Shown here: piece after piece, positions 15,840 to 24,750 of the stretch
Layout: the number at the start of each line of letters is the position of its first letter
Numbering within the stretch: position 1 is the stretch's first letter
Source of the DNA: Bacteroidales bacterium
Lineage (GTDB): Bacteria > Bacteroidota > Bacteroidia > Bacteroidales > UBA932
Assembly: GCA_017960585.1 (NCBI GenBank)
Contig: JAGCYX010000046.1
Location: 1 to 34,872 of the forward strand
DNA: 34,872 nt
Direction: 5' to 3'
The notes under the pieces: model-generated
Database searches by the model: none
The model's input: only the letters and a program-made list of their open reading frames with translations
What the model was told of the DNA's origin: nothing
Program-made: the position numbers and the translations under genes

Positions 15840-18296
15840 TTATTTCAGGAGGTTCGGCTGGCCGGGGGTGGGCTGGTCGCTGAGGCGGAAGTCCTCGCAG
15901 AGGACGTCCGTGTCGGCGCCGTCCGGGAAGCGGACCAGGCTGCGCTCGGCGGCCTTCGCGAGCTCAGGATTGCGCGCCAGCAGCCAGGCGGGAACGGGCC
16001 CGGGGGCCACGGCCTGGCAGCCGCCCCCGCGCTGATCACCCTCCAGCACGGCCAGTTCCGGACTGGTGATGGTGCCGTTGGCGCTGGAGTTGCTCTGCTG
16101 TGAGCCGTAGACGACGGCGTCGATGACCGTGCCCGTGGCCGGGTCGACCAGGGCGATGGAGCCGGCCGAGGCGGACGGCGCATAGCACAGGAAGAGGCCC
16201 TCTGCGGGCGTCCAGCCGGCCCCGAGGGGCTGCAGGGCGTCGCCGCTGGTGTGCGCGAAGCGCGTCGCGGGCTCGAAGCTGATGCCCGTGCCGGGGCAGG
16301 AGATGTCCACGCTCTCCGCGTGGTCCTTCTGCAACGGCGCCGTCAGTTCCACGAGGCCCTGCTCGGGCGGGGCGGGCGGCGTCGGTTCGCCAAACTGGCG
16401 GATGCGCTTGCGGGAGGAGACGAGCACCTTCCCCACGGTGACGATTTCCTTGCGGTCGCCGGTGTCGACCGTGAGTTCCTGACCGGGCTCCAGGTCCGCC
16501 GTCGTGTCGATGCAGAGCTGCGTGTCGCCGGCCTTGGCGGCGCGGGTCAGGTTGGTCTGCGTCGCGGGCGTGCCCACGGCGGTGACCGTCACTTCCTCAT
16601 ACTGTCCGCCCAGGTCGATGCCCACCTTCTCCCCCACGGTGAATCCTGCCACGGAAGTGGCCGGAAGCGTGGTCGTCCCGGCCGGGAAGCTGAGCTTCGG
16701 GCCCGTGGACACGGGGATGAAGACGGTGGTGGCCGGGGCCGCCGGGGCGGCGGGATCCGGGACCAGCATCAGGTGCATGCCCGGCGCGAGCCGCGCCCCT
16801 TCCGGGAAGGTCAGGGCCTTGACGGGGGCCCAGCCGCTGCGGCGGATGTGCAGTTCCAGGCCCGACAGGTCCGCTTCCGCGCTGTCGGCGTTATAGAGTT
16901 CCACGAAGGGCGTACCGAGTCCGATTTCGTTGATCTTCAGCGCTTCGGCGCAACGGATCCGGGTGGAGAGGTCGGCCTTCCCGCCTTTCCAGCTGGCGAT
17001 GAAGATCAGCTCCCCGGACGAGCGCGGATAGGAGCAGCTCAGTTCGTACAGGATCGTGGCCTTCCCGCCGGGAGCCAGGCTGTTCGTGAATTCGCCGACG
17101 CGGTGGAAGTCCCATCCGGCGGGCACCGAGAAGTCCAGCTGGATGTCCTCGAACGCCTCGTCCGTGGTATTCTCCAGGAACACGCCCACCTGCCGGCTTT
17201 CGCCCGGCCGGAGGGAGGTGATGCGCGAGAACGCGAGCGGATAGGCGCGGTACTGCGCGGCCGCGATGTCCGCCTGCACGGCGGCGATGGCCTCGTCGGT
17301 CGGGTAGCCGACCGTCATCACGCCCTCGTAGAAGGTGCCGGCGGAACCGTTGCCGTTGTCGCCGCCGTTGCCCAGCAGCATGCCGCCCTTCTTGTGCATC
17401 GGGTAGTAGGCGTCGCTGTCCGGGGTGCCGGGGCGTACGCCGCTGTAGAAGGTGGTCAGCTCGGGCTGGGTGGCGTCGGCGCCGCGCAGGTCCCACCGGT
17501 TGCCGCCGCCTCCGTTCACGAAGACGCTCACGAAGCGCCAGTCCGTGATGCTCGGCACGTCGTTCTCCTTGGCGCCGTAGCCGGAGAAGAGGCCCGCTTC
17601 CATGTCGGACATGATCCAGGGGCCTTCGCCGTTGCCGCGGCCCCAGGCCGTGGAGGTGCCGTAGTAGGTGGTCTCCATCGTGCCCGTGCCCACGGCGCGG
17701 CCGTTGGTGGAGGAATTGCCGTAGTCGAAACAGCAGCCGCTGTCGTAGTGTGTGCCGTCGATCACGTAGTACATGCCCTCGGGCTCGTCATCGATGGCCA
17801 GGCCCCGCGCGTTGTTGCAGCGGTAGCCCATGCCGGGCATGATGTAGACGCCGTAGACTTTATGGCCGTCCAGCAGCGCCGGCGCCATGTTGGCGAGGGC
17901 GGGGTTGTTGAAACCGCCCTTGTCGGGGCCCTGGAAGGTGCCCGGCGGCGCGGGCAGCAAGTCGTTGCCCAGGCCGGACTGGTCGTAGATGACGGTGATG
18001 CGGCAGACGGTGCCGGCGCAGAAGAGGTCCTGCGCGGCGGCGTCGGCATAGCCGTCGCGGGTGGCGCGGATGTCCAGCGTGGCGCCGTCGGAGTCGCGCT
18101 GCACCCGGTAGAGCGGGCCGCGGTAGCGAGAGTCCAGCAGACGCGTGGTGCTGTGGGCGGTGACACAGGGGGTGCCGGCCTGCCGGTAGATGTCGCAGGG
18201 ACGGGCTTTGGGGCCGTTCGAGCAGCAGACGGCCAGCAGGGTGCCCGCCGCCAGGACGGCCGTAGCGGACAGGGCAAAGAAGACGGATCGGTTCAT
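15840..18296 (-). CDS. GH54-like alpha-L-arabinofuranosidase lipoprotein with lamin-tail domain
   Basis: An 818-residue probable lipoprotein (LLAVCC, Cys24 or Cys25). Residues about 32-355 match the GH54 catalytic domain (fungal AbfB type): PCDIY and TPC (Cys34-Cys44), FCAGTVC (Cys93-Cys98), the vicinal pair GCCFDYGN (Cys188-Cys189), the nucleophile region SDMEAGLFSG (Glu233) and LGNGGDNGNG (Asp313). A NEW3/NPCBM-associated-like beta domain follows (about 370-455), then a lamin-tail-like domain starting at KINEIG and ending QPTPGQPN, interrupted by a long insertion of TxxxPATSVAGFTVG-type strands. It should release arabinose from side chains at the cell surface. It is divergent from the GH51 operon and has a longer paralogue at 21519-24746. 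Confidence 0.87.
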   Translation of the reverse strand: MNRSVFFALSATAVLAAGTLLAVCCSNGPKARPCDIYRQAGTPCVTAHSTTRLLDSRYRGPLYRVQRDSDGATLDIRATRDGYADAAAQDLFCAGTVCRITVIYDQSGLGNDLLPAPPGTFQGPDKGGFNNPALANMAPALLDGHKVYGVYIMPGMGYRCNNARGLAIDDEPEGMYYVIDGTHYDSGCCFDYGNSSTNGRAVGTGTMETTYYGTSTAWGRGNGEGPWIMSDMEAGLFSGYGAKENDVPSITDWRFVSVFVNGGGGNRWDLRGADATQPELTTFYSGVRPGTPDSDAYYPMHKKGGMLLGNGGDNGNGSAGTFYEGVMTVGYPTDEAIAAVQADIAAAQYRAYPLAFSRITSLRPGESRQVGVFLENTTDEAFEDIQLDFSVPAGWDFHRVGEFTNSLAPGGKATILYELSCSYPRSSGELIFIASWKGGKADLSTRIRCAEALKINEIGLGTPFVELYNADSAEADLSGLELHIRRSGWAPVKALTFPEGARLAPGMHLMLVPDPAAPAAPATTVFIPVSTGPKLSFPAGTTTLPATSVAGFTVGEKVGIDLGGQYEEVTVTAVGTPATQTNLTRAAKAGDTQLCIDTTADLEPGQELTVDTGDRKEIVTVGKVLVSSRKRIRQFGEPTPPAPPEQGLVELTAPLQKDHAESVDISCPGTGISFEPATRFAHTSGDALQPLGAGWTPAEGLFLCYAPSASAGSIALVDPATGTVIDAVVYGSQQSNSSANGTITSPELAVLEGDQRGGGCQAVAPGPVPAWLLARNPELAKAAERSLVRFPDGADTDVLCEDFRLSDQPTPGQPNLLK

Positions 18297-18314
18297 ACTG
18301 GATTTCCTTTTCTA

Positions 18315-18322
18315 CAAATCTA
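18315..18322 (-). promoter_or_regulatory. Possible -7 box for the minus-strand GH54-like gene
   Basis: TAGATTTG on the minus strand (18322-18315) fits TAnnTTTG, but no TTTG lies 19-21 nt upstream and the leader would be only about 12 nt. Confidence 0.4.
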
Positions 18323-18419
18323 AAAAACATTTCTCGGTTATCGCTTCAGAAGACGTCACAATTATTATCAAATACTGCACATTATTATCCGTCCCTGCGA
18401 AAAGAGGACGTTTTTTTCG

Positions 18420-18427
18420 TATTTTTG
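18420..18427 (+). promoter_or_regulatory. Possible -7 box for the GH51-GH54-VKOR operon
   Basis: TATTTTTG fits TAnnTTTG and lies 29 nt before the start at 18457. The -33 position is poor (TGCG). The 160-bp divergent region 18297-18456 would hold promoters for both strands and any shared operator. Confidence 0.45.
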
Positions 18428-18456
18428 TTGAGTAAAGAACGAACACCGATTATCTT

Positions 18457-21400
18457 ATGCACAAGCACCCGATCCTTTCCGTCCTGGCCGTTTTGCTGCT
18501 GAGTACGCAGGCGCTGGCCCAGACGCCCGATCCCAATTTCTTCATCTATCTCTGCTTCGGCCAGTCCAACATGGAGGCGGGCGCCCGCCCGGCCGAGCAG
18601 GACAAGGACTTCAACGATCCGCGCTTTCAGTTCATGGCGGCCGTGGACATGCCGCGCTTCGAGCGCGAGCGGAACCACTGGTACACCGCCGTCCCGCCCA
18701 TCTGCCGCGAGAGCAACAACATGGGCCCGGTCGATTTCTTCGGCCGCAAGATGATCGAGGTGCTGCCGGAGCAGTACCGCGTGGGCGTGATCAACGTGTC
18801 CGTGGCCGGCGCGAAGCTGGAGCTCTGGGACAAGGACGCCTGCGACGAGTACCTGGCCATGGAGGCCGCCGACCCGTCGCGCAGCTGGCTCGTGAACATG
18901 GCGAAGGAATACGGGATGAACCCCTACCAGCGCCTGATGGAGACCGCCCGCGAGGCGCAGAAATACGGCGTCATCAAGGGCATGCTCCTGCACCAGGGCG
19001 AGTCCAACCCGGACGACGCCGCCTGGCCGGGCCGCGTGAAGAAGATCCACGACGACCTCTGCGCCGACCTGGGCCTGAATCCGGATGAGATTCCGCTGCT
19101 GGCCGGCGAACTGAAATATGCCGAGCAGGACGGCGTCTGCGCCGCGTTCAACGACGTGGTGCTGTCGCACCTGCCGGAAGTGATGCCCAACGGCTACGTC
19201 ATCTCCGCCCTGGGCTGCGAGAGCACGGGCGACCAGTTCCACTTCAGCACCGAAGGCATGCGCCTGATGGGCTACCGCATGGCGGACAAGATGCTCCAGC
19301 TCCAGGGCTTCAAGGCGCCGGAGAAGCGCACCCTGACGCTCCATCCGGACCAGCTCGGCATCAGCATCAGCCCCACCCTGGCGGGCATCTTCTTCGAGGA
19401 CATCAACCAGAGCGTGGACGGCGGCATCTGCGCCCAGCTCATCCAGAACAACTCCTTCCAGGCCTACAACGTCCCCGACGGCCCGGAGAATGAGTTCTCC
19501 CAGTGCGACACCGTCTTCTTCGGCTGGACCGTCCTGCGCGGGGAGGGCGCCGTGGGCAGCGCCCGCGCCGTGGACGACAAGCCGCTGGTGAAGAACCTCA
19601 AGCGCTGGTACGACTACGACCCGGATGACCAGTACGACGACGAACTGCGCTACAAGCAGTACAGCGTACGCTTCGACATCCAGAATCCCGGTGCCGGCTT
19701 CGGCATCGCCGCCAACGGCTACGGCATCGCCGAATACAAGAAGGGCCCCGGCCTCATCTACTCCGACAACACGCAGACGGCCTCCATCCCCGCCAAGGAA
19801 GGCGTAAGCTACGAGCTCGGCCTGTACCTGCAGGGCAAGAAATACAAGGGCACCATCTCCGTCTACCTCGAGGACGCCGCCGGCAACCGCAATTCCAACG
19901 TGATCACCATCTCCCGCCTCGGCAAGGACTGGAAGCAGTACACCGGCACGCTGAAGGCGGAACGCAGCGTGGACAGCCGCCTGGCCATCGTGGCCGACAA
20001 GAAGGGCACCTTCTGGCTGGACTTCGTCACGCTCGTGCCGGAAGCCTCCGAGCTTTGGAAGGACGGGCAGTACGGCCCCTTCCGCAAGGACCTGCTGGAG
20101 GCGCTGGAAGCCCTGCACCCGACCTTCATGCGCTTCCCGGGCGGCTGCGCCTCGGAAGGCCCGAACTACTTCGGCCAGGTGTTCTGGAAGAACTCCATCG
20201 GCCCGCGCGAGGAGCGCCTCGGCTTCCGCAACCACTGGGGCTACTGGACCTCGCAGTACATCGGCTTCTACGAGTACCTGCTGATGGCGGAGGGCCTCGG
20301 CGCCACCCCGCTGCCGGTGCTCAACAACGGCGTCACCTGCCAGTTCGCCGGGCACAAGTACATCGCCCCGCTGGACACGCAGGCCGACCGCGACCGCTTC
20401 TACAGCATCTTCGTCAAGGACGCGCTCGACTTCATCGAGTTCTGCAACGGCGGGACCGACACGCAGTGGGGCGCCCTGCGCGCGCAGCTGGGCCACCCGG
20501 CGCCGTTCGACCTGAAGTACCTCGGCATCGGCAACGAGAACCAGGGCCCGGAGTTCTGGGAGCGCTTCGACATCATGTACAAGGCGGTGAAGGAGAAATA
20601 TCCCGAGATCACCATCGTCTCCACGGCCGGCGCCCGCGACGCCGGCAGGGAGTTCAATAACAACTACGCCGAGATCGACGCCAAGTATCCCGACACCCTC
20701 GTGGACGAGCACTACTACAAGAACGACGACTGGTTCTACAACAACGGCCAGCGGTACGCGCCCGGCAAGGAGCGCGGCAACCAGGGCTTCACCTACGACC
20801 GCAGCCGGCCTACGCGCGTATTCGTGGGCGAGTTCGCCAACAACAACGCCAACAACGCCTACTCCTCCGCGATGGCGGAAGCAGCCTACTGGACCAGCCT
20901 GGAGCGCAATTCCGACATGGTCGTGATGGCCGCCTACGCCCCGCTCTTCTGCAAGAAGGGCTTCAACAAATGGGATTCCAACCTCATCTGGTTCGACAAC
21001 CGCGGCCTGTGGCGCAGCTGCAACTACTGGTACCAGCAGCTCTTCTCCGCGGCGGGCGACCGCGCCTTCGCGATGTCCGATGCCATGAACGGCGGCGAGG
21101 CCGACGCGAAGGTCTACACCTCCCCGACCATCGACACGAAGACCGGCGAGATCTTCATCAAGCTGGTCAACGCGGAAGCAGTGGACAAGCTCTTCACCGT
21201 CGAGACGGGCAACGGCACCGCCTACGAGGCCACGCTGGAATTCGTCTCCAGCCACGACACCTCCGTCAAGAACCAGGGCAGCCAGAACTACTACTCCAGC
21301 CACCCGGACTACGCCACGCCGCCGACCGTCGGCGGCCCCGGCGCCGGTGAGCGTCCCGGCCTGGTCGGCATGGCCTTCCGCTTCGGCCGCCGGGTCAAGT

Positions 21401-21513
21401 ACTCCGAGGCCGTGGTCCCGCACACCAAGGCCCTCGGCACCGTCCGGAACTCCTTCGAGTTCACGCTCCCCGAGAATGCCATCGCCATCCTGCGACTCAA
21501 ACCTGTCAAATAA
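18457..21513 (+). CDS. SASA-type acetylesterase fused to GH51 alpha-L-arabinofuranosidase
   Basis: A 1018-residue exported bifunctional enzyme. The signal peptide covers about residues 1-21 (ending LAQ). Residues about 25-275 form a SASA/CE6-like esterase: GQSNM with Ser37, LLHQGESN (179-184) and GDQFHF with Asp259 and His262. From about 295 comes a full GH51 domain: ISPTLAGIFFEDIN, PGGC, GIGNEN with acid/base Glu694, and VGEFANNN with nucleophile Glu792. It could remove acetyl groups and arabinofuranose from the same side chain. It begins a plus-strand operon with the GH54-like gene 5 bp downstream. Confidence 0.93.
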   Translation: MHKHPILSVLAVLLLSTQALAQTPDPNFFIYLCFGQSNMEAGARPAEQDKDFNDPRFQFMAAVDMPRFERERNHWYTAVPPICRESNNMGPVDFFGRKMIEVLPEQYRVGVINVSVAGAKLELWDKDACDEYLAMEAADPSRSWLVNMAKEYGMNPYQRLMETAREAQKYGVIKGMLLHQGESNPDDAAWPGRVKKIHDDLCADLGLNPDEIPLLAGELKYAEQDGVCAAFNDVVLSHLPEVMPNGYVISALGCESTGDQFHFSTEGMRLMGYRMADKMLQLQGFKAPEKRTLTLHPDQLGISISPTLAGIFFEDINQSVDGGICAQLIQNNSFQAYNVPDGPENEFSQCDTVFFGWTVLRGEGAVGSARAVDDKPLVKNLKRWYDYDPDDQYDDELRYKQYSVRFDIQNPGAGFGIAANGYGIAEYKKGPGLIYSDNTQTASIPAKEGVSYELGLYLQGKKYKGTISVYLEDAAGNRNSNVITISRLGKDWKQYTGTLKAERSVDSRLAIVADKKGTFWLDFVTLVPEASELWKDGQYGPFRKDLLEALEALHPTFMRFPGGCASEGPNYFGQVFWKNSIGPREERLGFRNHWGYWTSQYIGFYEYLLMAEGLGATPLPVLNNGVTCQFAGHKYIAPLDTQADRDRFYSIFVKDALDFIEFCNGGTDTQWGALRAQLGHPAPFDLKYLGIGNENQGPEFWERFDIMYKAVKEKYPEITIVSTAGARDAGREFNNNYAEIDAKYPDTLVDEHYYKNDDWFYNNGQRYAPGKERGNQGFTYDRSRPTRVFVGEFANNNANNAYSSAMAEAAYWTSLERNSDMVVMAAYAPLFCKKGFNKWDSNLIWFDNRGLWRSCNYWYQQLFSAAGDRAFAMSDAMNGGEADAKVYTSPTIDTKTGEIFIKLVNAEAVDKLFTVETGNGTAYEATLEFVSSHDTSVKNQGSQNYYSSHPDYATPPTVGGPGAGERPGLVGMAFRFGRRVKYSEAVVPHTKALGTVRNSFEFTLPENAIAILRLKPVK

Positions 21514-21518
21514 ATAAG

Positions 21519-24500
21519 ATGAAGAAGATTCTATTCGGAGCAATCGTCGGCCTGGTGCTCGTCGGGGCGGTGATTGCATGCAACCAGCTCGCGGGAGGCC
21601 CGGCGCTGCAGCGCCCGGAGGGCCCGTGCGACGTGTACGAGCGCGGCGGCGCCCCCTGCGTGGCCGCCCACAGCACCACGCGTGCACTTTATGCCGCCTA
21701 CGACGGCCCGCTCTATCAGGTGATGCGCGCCTCGGACGGCAAGACCCTGGACATCGGCGTGGTCAAGGCCACGGCCGGCGACGCGGGCGGCTATGCCGAC
21801 GCGGCGGCCCAGGACGCCTTCTGCAAGGACACCTACTGCTGGATCACCGTCCTCTATGACCAGTCCGGCAAGGGCAACCACCTCTACCAGGCCCCGCGCG
21901 GCGGCTTCAGCGGCCCGGCGATGGGCGGCTACAACAACGTCCCCGTGGCCGACTGGGCCCCGGTGAACGTGATGGGCCACAAGGTGTACGGCATCTTCAT
22001 CGCCCCGGGTATGGGCCTGCGCCTCAACGACCCGACCGGCACGGCCGTGGACGACCAGGCCGAGGGCCAGTACTGGGTGATCAGCGGCCACCACTACAAC
22101 TCCGGCTGCTGCTTCGACTACGGCAACGCCGAGACCGACAGCCGCGACGACGGCGACGGCACCATGGAGACCACCTATTTCGGCAACCAGCCGGCGTGGT
22201 ACCACGGCGAGGCCCCGGGTCCCTGGATCATGACCGACCAGGAGAACAACCTCGTGGGCTGCGTCAACGACGACCCGAACGACAAGTTCTGCGAAGGCCT
22301 GGAGACCATCACCTGGCGCTTCGTCACCGCGACCGCCGACGGCGAGCCGCACCACTGGCGCTCCATGGGCGGCAACGCCCAGGAGGGCGCGCTCAAGGTC
22401 TATTATGACGGCGGCCGCATCCGCAACGAGCGCAACAGCTACGACCCGATGCGCAAGCAGGGCGCCATCCTGCTGGGCAACGGCGGCGACAACTCCAACG
22501 GCTCCTCCGGTACCTTCTACGAGGCGGCGATGACCGCCCCCGGCACCTTCCCGACCGAGGCCCTGAACCAGGAGGTCCAGGCCAACGTCGTGGCCGCCCG
22601 CTACCGCGTGGCCACCGTGGAAGTGTTCCCGTCGCTGAACGACGGCCGCCCCTCCAACGTGCAGACCTTCACCCCGGGCGGCACCGCCAGGACCGTGGTG
22701 CGCTTCGTGAACACGACGGACGAGCCCATCGAGGGCCTGACCCTCGCGCTCAAGGTCCCCAAGGGCTGGAAAGCGACTGCGAACGGCGCCAAGGCCATGC
22801 AGGTGGACTACGCTGTGGCGCCCGGCCAGACGGTCGTCGCGGAGTTTGACGTGACCTCCGGCAAGGCCTCCTTCAACGGCGACGTCGAGGCCGTGGCCAG
22901 CTGGGCCGGCCGGCAGGAGACGGGCCGCCTCAAGGTGCGCAACACCGAGGCCGTCAAGATCAACGAGTTCAGCATCAGCGACGGCTTCATCGAGCTCTAC
23001 AACGCCTCCGACAAGGCCGTCGACCTGTCCGGCTGGACCGTGCGCCAGCACGCGGCCAACATCCCCTACTTCTCCGACATCAAGATCCCGTCCGGCACCC
23101 AGCTCGCCCCGAAGGCGTACTACCTGCTCGGCATGGCCGGTTCCGGCCTCGCCGTGGATGCCGCCAAGGGCGATAACGTCATCTATGTCCGCAGCGTCGA
23201 GGGCGTCAAGCCGGGCGACGAGATCTTCGTCGGCGGCGAGAAGCGCACGGTCAAGGCCGTGAACGCCCCCGCGCCCGCTCCGGCTGCGCCGATGGCGATG
23301 CCGTTCGGCCGCGGCATGCAGCCCGCCGGCAGCCCGACCACCGTCTGGCAGCCCCTCCCGGGCGGCCACGGCATCGAGATTCCGGTCGGCTCGACCAACA
23401 TCCCCGTCACTTCCGCCGCCCATTTCGCCGTCGGCCAGAAGATGGCCATCGGCTACGGCACCACCCGTCCCGCCGTCTCCAATTCGCTGGAGAAGTATGA
23501 GGTCGTGACCGTCACGGCCGTGGGCAAGGCCGGCACGCAGGGCTACCTGTCGATGGACGCCAAGCCGGGCGACACCAACATCAAGGTCTCCTCGGTGGAG
23601 AACATCTCCGTGGGCGACCAGATCCGCCTGGACATCGCCAGCGAGGGCCACGGCATCGAGACCGTGACCGTGACGAAGGTCGGCACCGCCTCCGCGCGCA
23701 ACACCCTCAACGGTCCGCTCGGGCCCAACGAGGATGCGGGCACGGGCCTGGACATCGCCGAGCCGCTGAAGTACGCGCACGCCTCCAACATGCCGTACAG
23801 CGTGAACGGCACGGGCATCAGCTTCGAGCCCGCCACCAAGGTCCCGCACTACAGCAACGAGCCGGTGCTCGCGCTCTGCTTCTCCATCGAGCTGGACAGC
23901 CCGCTCGCGGCCGCCCATCCGATTGACGAGGCCGTCATCGCAGGCACGGGCGGCTACCGCGGCACCACGCCCGCCGACCTGACCTTCGGCGGTCCGGCCC
24001 TGAGCGACGGCGGCGGCAACATCACGCTGCGCGACGCGCGCGGCAACGTGGCCGACGCCATCAACTACGGTCTCGTGACCGATCCCTGGCTGGGCGAAGG
24101 CTATCAGGCCGACTCCGGCCTTGACGAGCCGGGCAACTTCGCCCCGACTCCGGCGGCAGCGCGCCGCTTCGGCTTCGGCAACGGCCCGCAGCCGCAGCCC
24201 GCAGCGCTGAGCGCCGGCCGCTTCCCGGACGGTGCCGACGCCGATGACAACAAGACCGATTTCCGCGTCCAGCAGGGCCTCAACCTCGCCCTGGCCGCCG
24301 CTGCCGGACAGACCAACATCAAGGTCTCTTCCGTGCAGGGGCTCCGCGAAGGTGCGCCGATCGTGGTCGGCCGCGGTGCCGAGGCTGAGGTGCTGAGCGT
24401 CGCGAAGCTCGGCACCGCCGGCGCCACGACCCTCCAGGGTGCGGCCGGTGCGGGTGCCAAGTCGCTGCTCGTCGCCTCCGCCCAGGGCTTCACGCCCGGC

Positions 24501-24746
24501 CAGGAGATCCTCGTGGGTGAGGAAAGCGCCACCGTCGCCGAAGTCATCATGCCGCGCGGCTGGTGGATGCGCGGTCCGCAGGAGCAGAAGCTCGTGCTCA
24601 CCGCTCCGCTCCGCAAGGCCCACAAGGCCGCCGAGACCGTCGCGGGCACGGGCGTGACCCTGTCCGCCCCGCTCCAGACCGCCCATGCGGCCGGTGCCGC
24701 CGTGGCCACGGGCCAGCCGACGCCGGGCGCTGCCAACCAATACTAG
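21519..24746 (+). CDS. GH54-like alpha-L-arabinofuranosidase lipoprotein with nested repeat modules
   Basis: A 1075-residue lipoprotein (VIAC, Cys21). Residues about 34-375 are GH54-like with all three disulfides of the family: Cys37-Cys47, Cys102-Cys107 and the vicinal Cys197-Cys198 in GCCFDYGN. The catalytic candidates are Glu242 (TDQENN) and Asp324 (GNGGDNSNG). A NEW3-like domain (about 380-475) and a lamin-tail-like domain (from VKINEF) follow. The lamin-tail domain is broken by several copies of a beta module of the pattern TNIKVSSV-GDxI-VTVxxVG-APLxxAHA, both in its middle and before its final QPTPGAAN. It is a paralogue of 15840-18296 and about 257 residues longer, mainly through these modules. 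The VKOR-DsbA gene starts 4 bp after it. Confidence 0.88.
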   Translation: MKKILFGAIVGLVLVGAVIACNQLAGGPALQRPEGPCDVYERGGAPCVAAHSTTRALYAAYDGPLYQVMRASDGKTLDIGVVKATAGDAGGYADAAAQDAFCKDTYCWITVLYDQSGKGNHLYQAPRGGFSGPAMGGYNNVPVADWAPVNVMGHKVYGIFIAPGMGLRLNDPTGTAVDDQAEGQYWVISGHHYNSGCCFDYGNAETDSRDDGDGTMETTYFGNQPAWYHGEAPGPWIMTDQENNLVGCVNDDPNDKFCEGLETITWRFVTATADGEPHHWRSMGGNAQEGALKVYYDGGRIRNERNSYDPMRKQGAILLGNGGDNSNGSSGTFYEAAMTAPGTFPTEALNQEVQANVVAARYRVATVEVFPSLNDGRPSNVQTFTPGGTARTVVRFVNTTDEPIEGLTLALKVPKGWKATANGAKAMQVDYAVAPGQTVVAEFDVTSGKASFNGDVEAVASWAGRQETGRLKVRNTEAVKINEFSISDGFIELYNASDKAVDLSGWTVRQHAANIPYFSDIKIPSGTQLAPKAYYLLGMAGSGLAVDAAKGDNVIYVRSVEGVKPGDEIFVGGEKRTVKAVNAPAPAPAAPMAMPFGRGMQPAGSPTTVWQPLPGGHGIEIPVGSTNIPVTSAAHFAVGQKMAIGYGTTRPAVSNSLEKYEVVTVTAVGKAGTQGYLSMDAKPGDTNIKVSSVENISVGDQIRLDIASEGHGIETVTVTKVGTASARNTLNGPLGPNEDAGTGLDIAEPLKYAHASNMPYSVNGTGISFEPATKVPHYSNEPVLALCFSIELDSPLAAAHPIDEAVIAGTGGYRGTTPADLTFGGPALSDGGGNITLRDARGNVADAINYGLVTDPWLGEGYQADSGLDEPGNFAPTPAAARRFGFGNGPQPQPAALSAGRFPDGADADDNKTDFRVQQGLNLALAAAAGQTNIKVSSVQGLREGAPIVVGRGAEAEVLSVAKLGTAGATTLQGAAGAGAKSLLVASAQGFTPGQEILVGEESATVAEVIMPRGWWMRGPQEQKLVLTAPLRKAHKAAETVAGTGVTLSAPLQTAHAAGAAVATGQPTPGAANQY

Positions 24747-24750
24747 CAGG

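Noticed and set aside
18385-21687. Minus-strand open frame of 1100 codons opposite the SASA-GH51 gene
   Set aside because: It is the shadow of a GC-rich gene: Ala, Val, Gly and Arg dominate, no domain or signal peptide is recognisable, and the plus strand has intact catalytic motifs.
24685-24750. Upstream start for the VKOR-DsbA gene
   Set aside because: It would overlap the GH54-like gene by 62 bp and add a basic, proline-rich stretch before TM1; the ATG at 24751 gives a normal N-terminus.
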